From contig NW_022098066.1 of assembly GCF_002288925.2 (NCBI RefSeq), positions 80,526,695 to 80,590,694 on the forward strand: DNA of 64,000 nt, given 5' to 3'. Positions 1-11,700 of the stretch are shown here, in pieces. Source of the stretch: Delphinapterus leucas. Lineage: Eukaryota; Chordata; Mammalia; Artiodactyla; Monodontidae. How positions within the stretch are numbered: position 1 is the first letter of the stretch; the number at the start of each line of letters is the position of its first letter. The translations under genes and the position numbers were made by a program. Under the pieces are notes generated by a model, which saw nothing but the letters and a program-made list of their open reading frames with translations, had not been told where the DNA came from and did no database searches.

Positions 1-253
1 AATTTAACTATTATTTATTGATATATCGTCACCTTTGAAACACTTTTACTGGCACAACTTATTGTTAAAGTTTTGAATCCAAAAAAAAAGAACTTTACTA
101 TGTTTCAATTATAAAATTAATACATTTAGCAATTCTGAAACTTAAGAAACTAAGGTTATGCTGTTGAAGTAGTGCATTGGGAAGTTATAAGATGCATTAT
201 CTTAGCACTCAATCGAAGATGTTTACAACAACTTTCATTAAAATTATTTTTTC

Positions 254-375
254 TGGGAATTCCCTGGAGGTCCAGTGGTTAGGACTGGAGAGGGCACAGG
301 TTCGATCCCTGGTCAGGGAACTAAGATCCGGTAATCTGCACGATGCGGCCAAAACATAATAATAATAAATAAAAC
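254..375 (+). mobile_element. CHR-type SINE, short copy
   Basis: Starts TGGGAATTCCCTGGAGG, has the box B-like GGTTCGATCCCTGG and a (AAT)n tail, lacking the long CAACTACTGAGCC body. Flanked by a 14-bp target duplication, aaaattattttttc (240-253 and 376-389). Confidence 0.85.
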
Positions 376-1290
376 AAAATTATTTTTTCCATTTGTGATT
401 GTCCTTTCCCATAATATTTAATAATGTTAAATTAATTTTTTAAAGATAAAATCATGACTCATTCTAATACAGAAGTGAACATGGTTCAAGATTTTATTTA
501 ACTCACAAAGGTACCAGCCAGATGGTTGATAAAGGGAGTCCCAAAATTGGGCTCATTAATAGATCAGGAATACTGAAATGAATGTACGTGAGGCAAAACT
601 TCCACTCAACCTCTAAAAGACATGTAGAATTTTCATGTCTACAAATAAAATGATTTAGTATTGACAGTAGTTGTCTACAGTTTATACAGCTGTAAAATAA
701 CTTTCTTAGAATCAGGTAATACAAGGGGTGTCACCGAGATGGAATCTAGACTATGTACTAAAGCACGTTTTTTCCTCATATATATACACATTTTTTCGTA
801 TATTAGCCATACACGCTCACCTAAATGCTCCCTTCCCCATCAAACTTAACTGAAGTAAGTCTGTTGCCACAATTTCCTCCCTTCTCATTCATCCAACCCA
901 CCGTAGGCTTGTTTCAAACACCTACACTGTTACATCTATTTACAACCTGATCATATCCATTCTCTACTCTTATCATTTTCTTGAATATGGCAGACTAGGT
1001 GAACATGTCTTAAAAACTCAAGAAACGCCTGAAGAAAATCAGGTAATATAGATAAAACTCTATTTTCTAAGCTGGCTGCAGCTATCTTGAAGGCACAGAC
1101 TTATTTCTTTTATATACCTATATGTTAGCTTTAATCTTCCACAGCTACAGACATCAGAACTCCTTTCTAAACACTTTTATGCAGCCCAAGAATAAAATCG
1201 GACAAAACTGCAAAAAAGAAAAGCTAATTCCCACTTGGTGACAGAGCACCTAAAGCCTCAATTACCAAGCAAGGAGGAGTCAGCCCTGTT
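376..1290. other. Left flank, no gene recognised
   Basis: AT-rich sequence between the first SINE and the CpG island. By human gene order it would be GDAP2 intron 1 on the minus strand. No exon or clear repeat was identified on either strand. Confidence 0.4.
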
Positions 1291-2330
1291 CACTTCCCCC
1301 TCCGGCGACCAAGGAGCGGAAACCAAAAGCCAGACCAATGTCACTCCAGGGACTGCGGAGATCCAGACAACTCAGCATCCTGGGCTCAGCGCCTACCCAG
1401 CCCTGATTCGAGCAGCTCTCGGTCCGTGAAACGCCCAGTCCACACGAGCGACCACACAAACTCGACTCCTGCACCCCAGGACGCGCGCCTCCCCAGGGGC
1501 TAGAGCACCACTGTCCCTTGTGCCTGGGTCTGCCTATCCTCTATCTTCTGGTGGGTAACTTCTCCCCGACAGCGCCTCAGGCGAGAGGAACCAGACCAAC
1601 AGCGGAGGGGGGAGCGCCAGGCTCATTTTTGCGGAGAACTGACAAAACCAGCCCTCTATGCCCGCACCCCCAGCCCTGGCCGAGTCCCGTGCGCCTCCCG
1701 CCGCGCCCCCGGCCCGCTCCGCCCCGCCTTCCTTCCCGGCCTCTGTCCCGCCGCTCACAGCATTCCGGCGGTCCCATCCGGGAGGTAGGCACGGCGGGTT
1801 AAGTTCCTCGTGGAAAGAGGCCGAGCGGCATCCCCGGACAAGCCTTGCCAGGAGCTCGGCGGGTAAAGCAGCCAAAGTCGCAGGAGGCTGGAAAGACCAG
1901 CCGCAGGAGCCCTGGCAGGCGAAACACCGCCTTCCGCTCCCGGCCGGCGCTCACCAATCAGAGCCCAGCTCTTACGTCATTTCCCCCAGAAGGCAAAGGG
2001 AACGTCGGGCGGAAGAGGCTCCTTGAGCGGACCCGGAAGGGGTGGGTTCCACGGGCGGGTCCAACTAGCCCGGAGCCTCGTGGAGGCCCAGGTAGGTACC
2101 GTAGGCGCGCGGCGGCCGAGCACTTTTTGCTCCGCTCCTCGGGTTTGTTTGGTCCTGGCTGAGGCCTTCCTGGTGCCAGCAGCGGGCGAGGCAGGGGGAT
2201 TTGGGGACGGTCTCGAGGGTGGAGGGGCACCTGGGCCACTGCGGGAGCCCCACCGCCGTCCCTGGGAAGCTGGCCGCGGACACCCGAAGCTGGCGCGTGC
2301 CGTGTTGAGCTAGTTCACCCGGCGCCTGCA
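1290..2330. promoter_or_regulatory. CpG island with probable bidirectional promoter
   Basis: This is the only long CpG-dense stretch in the window, rich in CGCC, GCGC and CCCGCC blocks against an AT-rich background. Its core holds an inverted-CCAAT/NF-Y-type site ACCAATCA (1953-1960), a CRE-like TTACGTCA (1972-1979) and ETS-like GCGGAAG (2009-2015) and CCGGAAG (2033-2039). There is no TATA box. This set of sites is common in head-to-head housekeeping promoters. In human, GDAP2 is transcribed away from WDR3 from the same island. I could not recognise a GDAP2 coding exon in the first 1.7 kb, so only its promoter and perhaps its noncoding first exon would lie here. Confidence 0.75.
2000..2091 (+). 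other. WDR3: WDR3 exon 1 (5' UTR), start approximate
   Basis: The first downstream coding exon carries an acceptor (ttgtttgcag, ending 5550) before 37 bases of 5' UTR, so an upstream noncoding exon is required. The best donor in the CpG island is GGCCCAG|GTAGGT, with the exon ending at 2091. The start is not fixed by sequence. It probably lies among the ETS-like GGAAG sites at 2007-2039 in this TATA-less promoter. The exact transcription start would need CAGE or cDNA data. Confidence 0.6.
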
Positions 2331-3075
2331 GGGCTCTCCTGAGGATGGTCTGGCAGCGTGGTGGGTGTGCGGAACCCCCACTTCACCCTCTCCTGACTGA
2401 AGAATTGGTTTAGCGACATCTGACAGGTCTGTTCCGGCGGTCCAGCCTTTCAGCGCATCATAGAAGCATGTTTTCGGGGGCTGTGGGTTAAGAAGCAGGG
2501 ATGGTAGGGGCATAGAGGAAGGTTAGGGCGTGAGCTCTCTCCGAAAAGCGTCATATACACAACATGCATGTGAGACACAAGTGACCAGTACCAAGATGTA
2601 TGGAAGATCGTTGAAGTTCTGAGGCAATGGAAAAAGCTTCGAGAATTGGACTAGCCCCAAAGGAAGTGGGCCTCAGAGGGTAACACTTGGGTAGACGGGC
2701 GAATGCATGTTATTCTAAGTGGGAGGAACAGTTTGAAGAAGGCAGGTGACAGGACAAAGAGGGAAACCAGCTAGCCTGACAGAAAAGTTTATGCGAGAAC
2801 TAAAGAGGAATAGATAGGTTGAGTTCTTGCGAACTGCACACTGTTTAGCTCTTAAAGGGTTTTGGGGTAGGATTAGTGCGTTTGAAAAGATTAGTCAGGT
2901 AGTATTAATGACTTTTAAAAGAAAAGAATGAAAAACATGGAGGTGGAGGTGCTACATAGTGCAGGAACCCAGTGATAAAGAGCTGGAACAGAAAGTAGTG
3001 GAAAGAGAAAAGGATCCTCATTCAGAGAAACAGGTAGAAGTTTCTGACAAAAGAGAGGACGGAGGCAAAGAGAAA

Positions 3076-3290
3076 TAGTTTAGTGGTTAAAAGAGGAAAT
3101 TTTGGAGTTTGGTTTGTAATCTGGCTTTGGCACTTAAAACCAGCTGAATGACTTTGAGCTAGCTATTTCATGTCTCTGTGTCTAGTTTCCTTGTCTGTAA
3201 AATAGGGATAAGAATAGTACCTATCTTGCAAGTTAACTGTGAAGGATCCTTTTAAGCACTTCACATGTATTAACCCACTTAATTCAATTA
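3076..3290 (+). repeat. MIR SINE
   Basis: Retains the MIR core: GTTTGTAATCTGGCTTTGGCACTT, then the CAGTTTCC-like/CTGTAAAATAGGGATAA segment and the AGTACCTATCTTG...CACTTCACATGTATTAA tail, diverged from consensus. Confidence 0.8.
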
Positions 3291-4736
3291 ATTGTGATTA
3301 ATCCAATTAATAAATATGAAATTAACTGCATATGTTTACTCAGTTATATATATTTTAATGTATCAGTTACCATATAGTAAGCACTCTTTCAGTATTGGCT
3401 GTTTAAATAATACTAATGAGCCAAAGGTTACTACAAGGTTTTGAGCCTGAATGGCTTGGAGACTCAGAAAAAAGTGAGTAGGGTTCAGGAAGCAAGGTAG
3501 GTTTGGTTTTATACACGTTAAATGTGATACTGCAAGGTGTTCGGATGGGGATGTCTAATAAACTCTTGGAGCTGTATAGTTAGTATTCAGGTATGTAGGC
3601 CGGACTGGAAGTAGGGATGTGGTGGGTCCCTGGGCCTAGGCGTGCTGTATGAAGTCTCCAAGGAAAATACTGTGGTAGATGGTGGAAGACTACCATGAAC
3701 AACAATTACAGTTAAGGGGCTGGGGCCAGAGGAGTAAGATGAATTGGTAAAGAATTGATCAAATGGCCCAGGTGAAGAGCGTTTTTGCCATGTTAATATT
3801 ATCTTCCCTTCATTTTTAACTGGCTTTATGTTGGTTCCTAGGAGAAGAAAAATGAGGCCTGTAAGTGGTCATTAAAAGAAAGTATTAGTACAGGCATTGA
3901 ATATTTTCCTGTTAAAGTAGACTAAAACATCAGGTTGTAATAGAAAGAGACCCTGTAGCGTTAAACCAAACAAACTGAACCAACAACAGCAACAAACAAA
4001 AACAGCTCCAGAAGAAGGCTGTAACTTCTGTTTAGTATTCTTGTGTTTTTTAAGCTGCACCGGTGTTTGGGGGAATACCTTTCACGTTTCCATATTAAGA
4101 ACAGACAAGCTTAATTTATCTCCTTCACCAGTCAGTTGTCTCTTATGGTAACCAAGTGTTTTCAGAGAATTTGATTTAGTGCAGTTGTTAAAACCAAAGC
4201 TGGGTCCGCCCCCCTGTGGGCAATCAAGCCAGTCTACTGACACCGGGTTGTGGTGAAGGAAAGTGCAGCTAATGCTCAGAAGACACCCCTCCCCGGCACT
4301 GGCTTTCAGGGAAAGGTTTTTCAAGTCAAGGTGAGGGAGAGGGGGTGGGGCATGTGATCAGCTGGTGGGCATTCTTCTGATTGGTTGGTGGTGAGGTAAT
4401 TGGGAGTCAACACCATCAACCTAGTTCCAGCTGGCCTGGAGTCTACGTGCTGGTGGTCAGCATTCAGTTAACTTCTTCCACCTGGTTGGGGTTTCAGTAT
4501 CTGCAAAACAGCTCAAGGATATGGTTCAGAATATTATCTCCATAGCCCTTGAGGAGGAACCTAAAGATCCTTGATTTTGTTTAATGGCTAAAACTATTTT
4601 TATTTTGTCTTGCTTGATTCCTTTGTTTCTGCATTTTCTCACTTCTCTGATTACATTTGCTCTTTGGAACTCAGGGAAGGCTTAGGAGGCTAAAGGTTTT
4701 CTACTAACGGGAGGCAGGTGGAGGACATGGTGTGGC

Positions 4737-4762
4737 GGGGGCGGGGGGCGAGGGGTGGGGGG
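4737..4762 (+). other. Potential G-quadruplex in WDR3 intron 1
   Basis: Four uninterrupted G runs of 5, 6, 4 and 6 bases with loops of 1, 3 and 1 bases (4737-4741, 4743-4748, 4752-4755, 4757-4762) on the sense strand. Confidence 0.7.
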
Positions 4763-4905
4763 CGGCGGTGGTGCCTGACCTGGGAAGGCCCTGTAGGGTC
4801 CTGCTCGGTTACATAAGAACTATGGCAACTTCGAAAAACAGTGTGCCAAGGGCAGGTGGCTGCCCTGCTTTGGAAATCCAGGGCATACCTGCACGTATTA
4901 GTTAC

Positions 4906-5103
4906 AGTAGTTCTCAAAGCGGGGAACCGCAGCAGCAGCATCACTTGAGAACTTGTTAGAAATGAAAAATCTTGGGTCCCATCCCAGACCTACTGAATCA
5001 GAAATAGGCCCTGGGGATGTGCGGTGTAGGTGGTTCCCAGCAATTTGTTTTCATAATCCCTTGGGTGATTTAGATACATTCTGGAGTTTGAGAGCCACTG
5101 TGC
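4906..5103 (-). repeat. MER5A-like hAT fragment
   Basis: Begins agtagttctcaaagcgggg, contains gagaacttgttagaaatg and gacctactgaatcagaaa, and ends gagagccactg, the two end motifs of MER5A. Confidence 0.8.
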
Positions 5104-5550
5104 TCGAAGGTAAGTGCCACAAGATCAGGGATGTTGTTTTACTCAACACCATATCTCTAGCGTCTAGATCAGTGCCTGTCTCATTATTAGTAGGTTTACA
5201 ATAAATGCTCACCAATAAATATTTTCAGTCTCAGGCTGTCTGTCTCCGTGTAAAAACTTTGATGGTAGTTGAATGGGCAGAAGCAAATTGTTAAGCTGCA
5301 TTGGGACTACATGTCAGAATTTGTGAGGTGGCCATGACAGTGTGACCAATCCAAAACTTGAGGAGTGAGAGATTACACATTGAGTCAGCAGTGAATAAAA
5401 AATGGAGATGTCTGGGTATTTTATGTCAGTAATATATTCAAAGTAAATGAAGGTTAAGCAACCACAGGTCATGTACTTTTAACTACATGATATGCAGTCG
5501 GTGTTTGCCAGCCTAGCAGAACCCAAGAACTCAGTTTTCTTTGTTTGCAG

Positions 5551-5758
5551 GTGCAGCTGCCTCACTTGTGGTATCAGATGTTAGAACATGGGGCTCACCA
5601 GGCAGTACCTACGCTATGTTGCCAGTGCAGTCTTTGGCCTTATTGGCAGCCAGAAGGGTAATATTGTCTTTGTGACACTTCGTGGTGAAAAAGGACGCTA
5701 TGTGGCAGTACCAGCCTGTGAACATGTTTTCATCTGGGACTTAAGGAAAGGAGAGAAG
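5551..5758 (+). CDS. WDR3: WDR3 exon 2, with start codon at 5588
   Basis: Acceptor ttgtttgcag and donor GAGAAG|GTATGC. It carries 37 bases of 5' UTR and codons 1-57. The ATG context is GAACATGG, with G at +4. The segment ends [12 protein letters not shown], the strand-D end of the first WD blade. Coding part 5588-5758. Confidence 0.96.
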
Positions 5759-8700
5759 GTATGCGAGAAATCACCTAGGTTGATATTGATTTATGGGTAT
5801 TTAAGGGTGGAGGCAGAAGTGGGAGAGGTCTGCTTTGTCATGCACAGACTTTGTTGTCATGCACAGATTTTTTTTTTTTAATGTGTGTGCCTCTAGAAAT
5901 TTTTTTTTTCCTTTGGGTCCAGATAGCCAAGTATCACATTCTATTGTGCTCTTCTATACTGTATTCTGAAAACCACAACCAAAAGAGCCTACCTCTTGGG
6001 TATTTATTTGTAGTGATATTTACAGGTAATTATTTGTAATCATTATTCCCAACATGTTTGTTTTTCTCTACTTTACCAGTTCTCCATTTTTCAAGTTCTT
6101 CTACTTGCCCTCACAACTAGTTACAGAAATTAAGCATTTAAAAGGAATATTGCTATGTTGACTGAATCTTTCTCTTACTTATGCAGATGAGGCCCAATGG
6201 TTGTTAAACTAGCCTTTGATATTTTGTGTGACTCTGAATTCCCAAGCCTACCACTTCTGCCGAACAAAATACAGGCATTTTGATCTTGTCCACTCACTTT
6301 GTGACCTCCAAGAGGTTAATACTTTGATACTTAGTGTCCCCCAGAGTCCCTTGGGGATACATCACTGTAGCACTCCAGTGCCATGCAGGTTGGTTTCTGG
6401 GATGGGGCTCAGTTAAATCAAGGATATGTTTATAACCCTTTATGGAAAATCATTTGGTGTTGACATAGAATAAGGACTTAGTAATTTATTCCATTGCTTG
6501 GGAAATTTTGGCATGTATCATGCTAATGTAGAGCTTTGGAGAAATAGTATAGCTTTACCTTTTCTTGAATGTTTCATTACCCTGTACAAATAATAATTTC
6601 TATATTAAAGAACTTGAGATAGAGTCCAGAGACTCATTATTATTCATAAGAGTGATTTGGAATTATTGATGCTCTTAATTTTACTGTGCCTGATTATTCC
6701 CACACTTTTTCCTTGATGACATGCTTAACTCCTCTACATTGTTTTTAATTCTTATTATTTCAGATTCTCATCCTTCAGGGGCTTAAACACGAAGTCACTT
6801 TCTTGTGCCCCTCCCCAGATGGGCTGCACTTAGCTGTTGGTTATGAGGATGGGTCTATCCGAATCTTCAGTCTCCTGAGTGGGGAAGGAAATGTGACCTT
6901 CAATGGACACAAAGCAGCAATCACTTCCTTGAAGTATGATCAGCTAGGAGGCAGGCTGGCATCTGGGTCCAAGGTGAGACCTTGAATTAGGTGCCTGGAC
7001 TTTAATCTAGAAAGGAGTGTAAGGCTACTGCTGAAGCAGGTTATTCACAAACATTGTTGTGTCAAACAGTGGGCACTCGGTGTACAAAATAGTATAGATG
7101 GTAGAATAGAGTGAGAAGGATGGATATGAATTGGGTGGTTCATTTTGATTCCTGTCAGATTCACTGATAAAAGACTATAAATACAGGAACAAGGTGAGGA
7201 TGCCCATGATAGTTACTATGTAACATCATTGTGGATATGCTACCCAAAACAGTACACAAGTTGGGGGGAACAAAACAAATTGGAAAAGGAGAGTCAAAAT
7301 GATGATTCTTGGCCATTCGTTTTGGTAAAATCGGTAGCTTTCCTATATCTCAGTCATCAGAAAATAGAATGTAAATGATTCCATTTACAAAAGTATGTTA
7401 AGTAATGGACACAAAAATACTGTGAAACTTTACTAAAGAATGTAACAGAAGACTTGAGTGAATAGAGACACAAACCATGTTCTTGAATGGCAAGACAAAG
7501 TATTGAAAAGATGCTCGTATGTTCTAATTAGTTTATACAGATAAAGCAATTTAAATATCCCAAAGGTCTTTTTGTTGTTTTTTTAGAATATGACCAAATG
7601 ATTTAAAAGAACATATTGAAAAAACAAATGAATAATAAATAGCAGAATTTTGGGAAAAAATAAAAGGGTTTCAGATTTCTTTTTTCAGGGTTAGATTTAA
7701 AAGGTTTCAGATATTAAAATGCATTATGAAGTCATAACTTATAATGTGTTATATTAACCTGGCATTAATACAAAATAGTCAGATTACTGTAACCAAATGG
7801 GAATCCAAGGAACAAATCCACTTGATATACCTAATTAGTATATTTTAAAGATGACATTTTTGATGAGTAGAAAAATGATGGATTACTTATGAAACAGGAC
7901 TTAAACTATTTGGGGGCAAATTTAAAGTTAAAACTTTACCTCATGCTGTGTACCAAAGAGTCACAGATTAAAGACTTAAATATTAAACCATGATATTTTA
8001 AGTAAACTAGAAGATACATAAATAAATATTTATTTGATATCAAGGTGGAAAAAGACTTCAAGCATATCAGCAAGGAAAGAAATTATAAAGGAAAAGACTG
8101 ATAAATTTGAACGCTTGATATTTGAATATTTAAAACATTTCTGCATTTAAACACTATAAAGAAGTTGTCAAGAGTAAATCCTAAGAGTTCTCATCCCAAG
8201 GAGAAATTATTTTTCCTTTTTTTCTTTTTATTATATCTATATGAGGAGATGGGTGTTAGCTGAACCTATTATGGTAATCATTTCACAATATATGTAAATT
8301 AAACTGTCATGCTGGATGCCTTAAACTTATACAATGATGTACATCAATTATTTTTTCAATAAAACTGGAAAAAATAAAGTTAAAGGACAATGAAAAAGGG
8401 AAAGTATTTAATAGTTCCACTATAAAAGGGAAGGATTAATATGTCTTACTAACCAACAAACAAGTGAAAAATAAGACCCAAAAGAAGATGAAAGACATGA
8501 CTTGGCAGTTCAAAGGAGGTGCAGAACGGCCAGTAATCACCATAGAGCATGTACAGAATTTCTCATTGGTATTCAGAAATGCAAATCAAATAAACATTGA
8601 GACAGCCTTTCAACTTTTGAAATTGGCACTGTTTTTTGAGCAACTGATAATATCCAGAGATGAAGGGATAGGAAAACTGGTGTTGTCATACATATCCTTG

Positions 8701-11700
8701 GTGGACCTTTAGATTGGTGCAGCCTTTCTGGAGATCACCCTGAATTGCAGACTTAAGATAGAAATACCTTTTAACCCAAGAATTTCCCTTTTTAGTTTTT
8801 ATTCTGATCTGAGATATGTACAAAGATAGATGTACAAGAATGTTCATTTCCACATATCTATGATAGCAGAAAATTGGAAACTGCCTAAATGGCTGAAATA
8901 GAAAAAATTTAAAGTAAATTATGGTATATCCTTAAGGTTGGTTATTATGTGACCATTAAAAATGAGAACAGTGTGGAAAGACATGGAAGTATATTAAATG
9001 AGAAAAAGGAGAGTTATACAGTGATAGGAATAGCATGATCTCAGTTAACAACATGTATGTATACATAAAGACTAGAATAGTATACAACAAAATACCTGTG
9101 GTGGTTATATCTGGATGGTGAAATCAACTGGTGTTTGGTTCCTCTGTGCTTTTCTGTATGATTTCCAAATTTTCTATAAGGACTACATATCAACTTTGTA
9201 ATAAAAATATTGTTTGTCAAGTTAGGCCTTATGTGGTAAAGAAAATTCTTCTGTATTTGATTCCTTTAGGACACAGATACTATCGTGTGGGATGTGATCA
9301 ATGAAAGTGGCCTCTACCGTCTAAAGGGGCACAAGGACGCTGTTACACAAGCATTGTTTCTACGAGACAAGAATCTGCTAGTTACTAGGTAAAGAAATAA
9401 TAAGTTTCGTTTCCATTTTTCTCTAGGTAAATTCACTGGAGAGGTTTTCAAAGAGGGAATTTGTTTCATTCCTTACTCGTATCTTCGCACTATACTCAAG
9501 CTCATGTGCTAGTTTCCTCTTCTCGCTGCTTTTCCTCTCTCTTCCCCTCCCTTCCCCTCCCAAACGGTGTCATAGATGCTGTCCAGAGTTATTTATAGCA
9601 TTTTTTAATTCCCTTTTCTGATTTGTCATTATTTTCCCCTCATACCAGCTTTTCCATAGTTCCTTAACTCTTCAACAGACCTTGTATAGGATGAGCTGTC
9701 TACTTTCTGGATCCCTAGAAAGTCAGAAAAGCCGAACATGGAGCAGTGGGCAGATGCGAATACCAAATGTTTGTCTTAGCCTGCCTCTTGAGAAGAGACA
9801 TACTCCATACTTAGGCCTTCTGAACATCTCATAGGTTGAACCATTTGAAATTTCCATTTGTGTGGGTTAAAAATGATAGGTCAGATATCAGCAATTTCAT
9901 ATATCAGCAATTTCATATAGCTCAACCTAATATAATAGTTATCATTCCTAAGGAATGACCACCCAGGAAAGTTTGGGATCTTAAGTTTTGCCAGGCAGTA
10001 ATTAGAAGAACCATAGTAATTAGAACCATAGAAGAACCAGAAGGCAGTGTAGAGGAGCAGCACGAAATGCTGTACCAGTGGTGGATTTGTTCCTGTGGGA
10101 TAGGATGCATGGACGTTAGTGTGTCTTGTTCAGATAACACATTCTGTGAGGCAATGACTCTACTGCTCTACTAGAATATACATACACCTTATAGCTTAGG
10201 GAATGTAAGGGAAAGGAAATAACACCGTGAGGTGGGATTATATAGGAAAGACTTTGTAAATTGGGTTTTTGTTTTTTTTCAGTTTTGTCTTGAAGCAGGA
10301 TTATATTAGATTCACATTGGTGAAGAAGCAGGGAACAGGCATTTGAGGCAGGAATAGTAGAGCCCATTAGCAGGGAGATTAAGTGCCAGTTAATGGGAGG
10401 TTTTGGGAATGGTGCTGAAGAGCTTGATTTTGAATCCATAGAGAACCTTGAGTTAGTGCAAATTTAGAAGATTAAGATTATCTGACAGTAATGTATTGGA
10501 TGTCGTGAGGGAACAGAATAGACAGAGACCAGATAAGTTATTAAAATAATTCGGGCAGTAGGACCTAACTTCAGGTTTGTGTACAGAAATGGATTGGAAG
10601 GAATCGAGGCTTGGAGACTTCCCAGAGGAGGCGTTTTCAGGACCTAGAGACTAGCTGGACATAGGAGACAAGGGAGCAGGAGAGGTCTAAGATGTTTGTG
10701 TGTTAGAATGAAGGAATGTTGATGCTGTGGCGATGGAAATGGTGGTCAGCTGGTCAAGTTCTGCGTTCTGTAGCATTCTGAATTCAAGGTTATTTTTGTG
10801 CTTACAGATGGAACATTTTATTTTTCTACCTGAGAATAGACATATAAAGAGTTAGGATTCTTTACTTTTTAAAAGAAAGGTCAGGTAAATAGTAACATTA
10901 GACATCATTGCTGTGTTATTGTCTTTTTAAGGCAACAAATAAGTCCTTGATTTTCCTGTTAGTTCAGTGATTCTTCCTAATAAGATTTTTTTCCTATTTC
11001 TTCTTCTAGTGGGAAAGATACCATGGTGAAATGGTGGGACCTTGATACCCAGCACTGCTTCAAAACAATGGTTGGCCACCGAACTGAGGTATATGTAGGG
11101 TCATGGGCCCAGGGAAAGAATAGCAAGGCAGAAAGGAAAAGATGGTTTCTTCCCTGGCCCTTTCATGACTCTTTGTTTTTACTAACAGTAATCAACATGT
11201 ACTGTCTTTAGAGAGAGAAGTTGGAGTGGTGGACAAAGTGCCAACCGTCAGAGCAGATGCAGCTGCTCTGGCATTCAGTAGAAATTGGCCTCGGATAAGT
11301 TTTTAACCCATGAATATGGGTTTCATCACTTTTAAATGATAAGTATCCACCTTTATGGTCGTAGGGAAGTTTAATGTGTACAATGCCTGGCCCAGTGACA
11401 TGTAAATAGCAAATTGTAGGCATTATAATAATTATTGAACATAGATCTGTTCAGTAGAGATCAGGGAATATTTTACATCTTTGCATCCTCCTTTGTGCTT
11501 TGTTCATACCAGGCATAGGTGAAGGTGAGTAAGGGGTACAAACTTCCACCTATAAAATATGTAAGCCATGGGATGGAATCTACACATAGGGTATATAGTC
11601 AGTATAATATTTTAACGACTTTATATGGCGATGGATGGTAACTGGTCTTATTTTGGTGATCATTTCATGATGTATAAAAATATTGAATCACTGTGTTGTA

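Larger units (their letters stand above)
2092..5550 (+). other. WDR3: WDR3 intron 1
   Basis: Contains the downstream edge of the CpG island, a MIR (about 3080-3290), a G-rich tract (4737-4762) and a MER5-like fragment (4906-5103). I recognise nothing else. Confidence 0.7.

Noticed and set aside
1740..1960. Minus-strand donors CT|GTGAGC (near 1758) and G|GTGAGC (near 1954) as the end of GDAP2 exon 1
   Set aside because: Gene order makes a GDAP2 first exon likely here, but the two donors cannot be told apart from sequence and no coding part is visible, so no exon is annotated.
1534..2313. Several 70-120 codon frames on both strands in the CpG island
   Set aside because: High GC lowers stop frequency. 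The frames are Pro/Arg/Ala-rich, mutually overlapping and resemble no protein I know.
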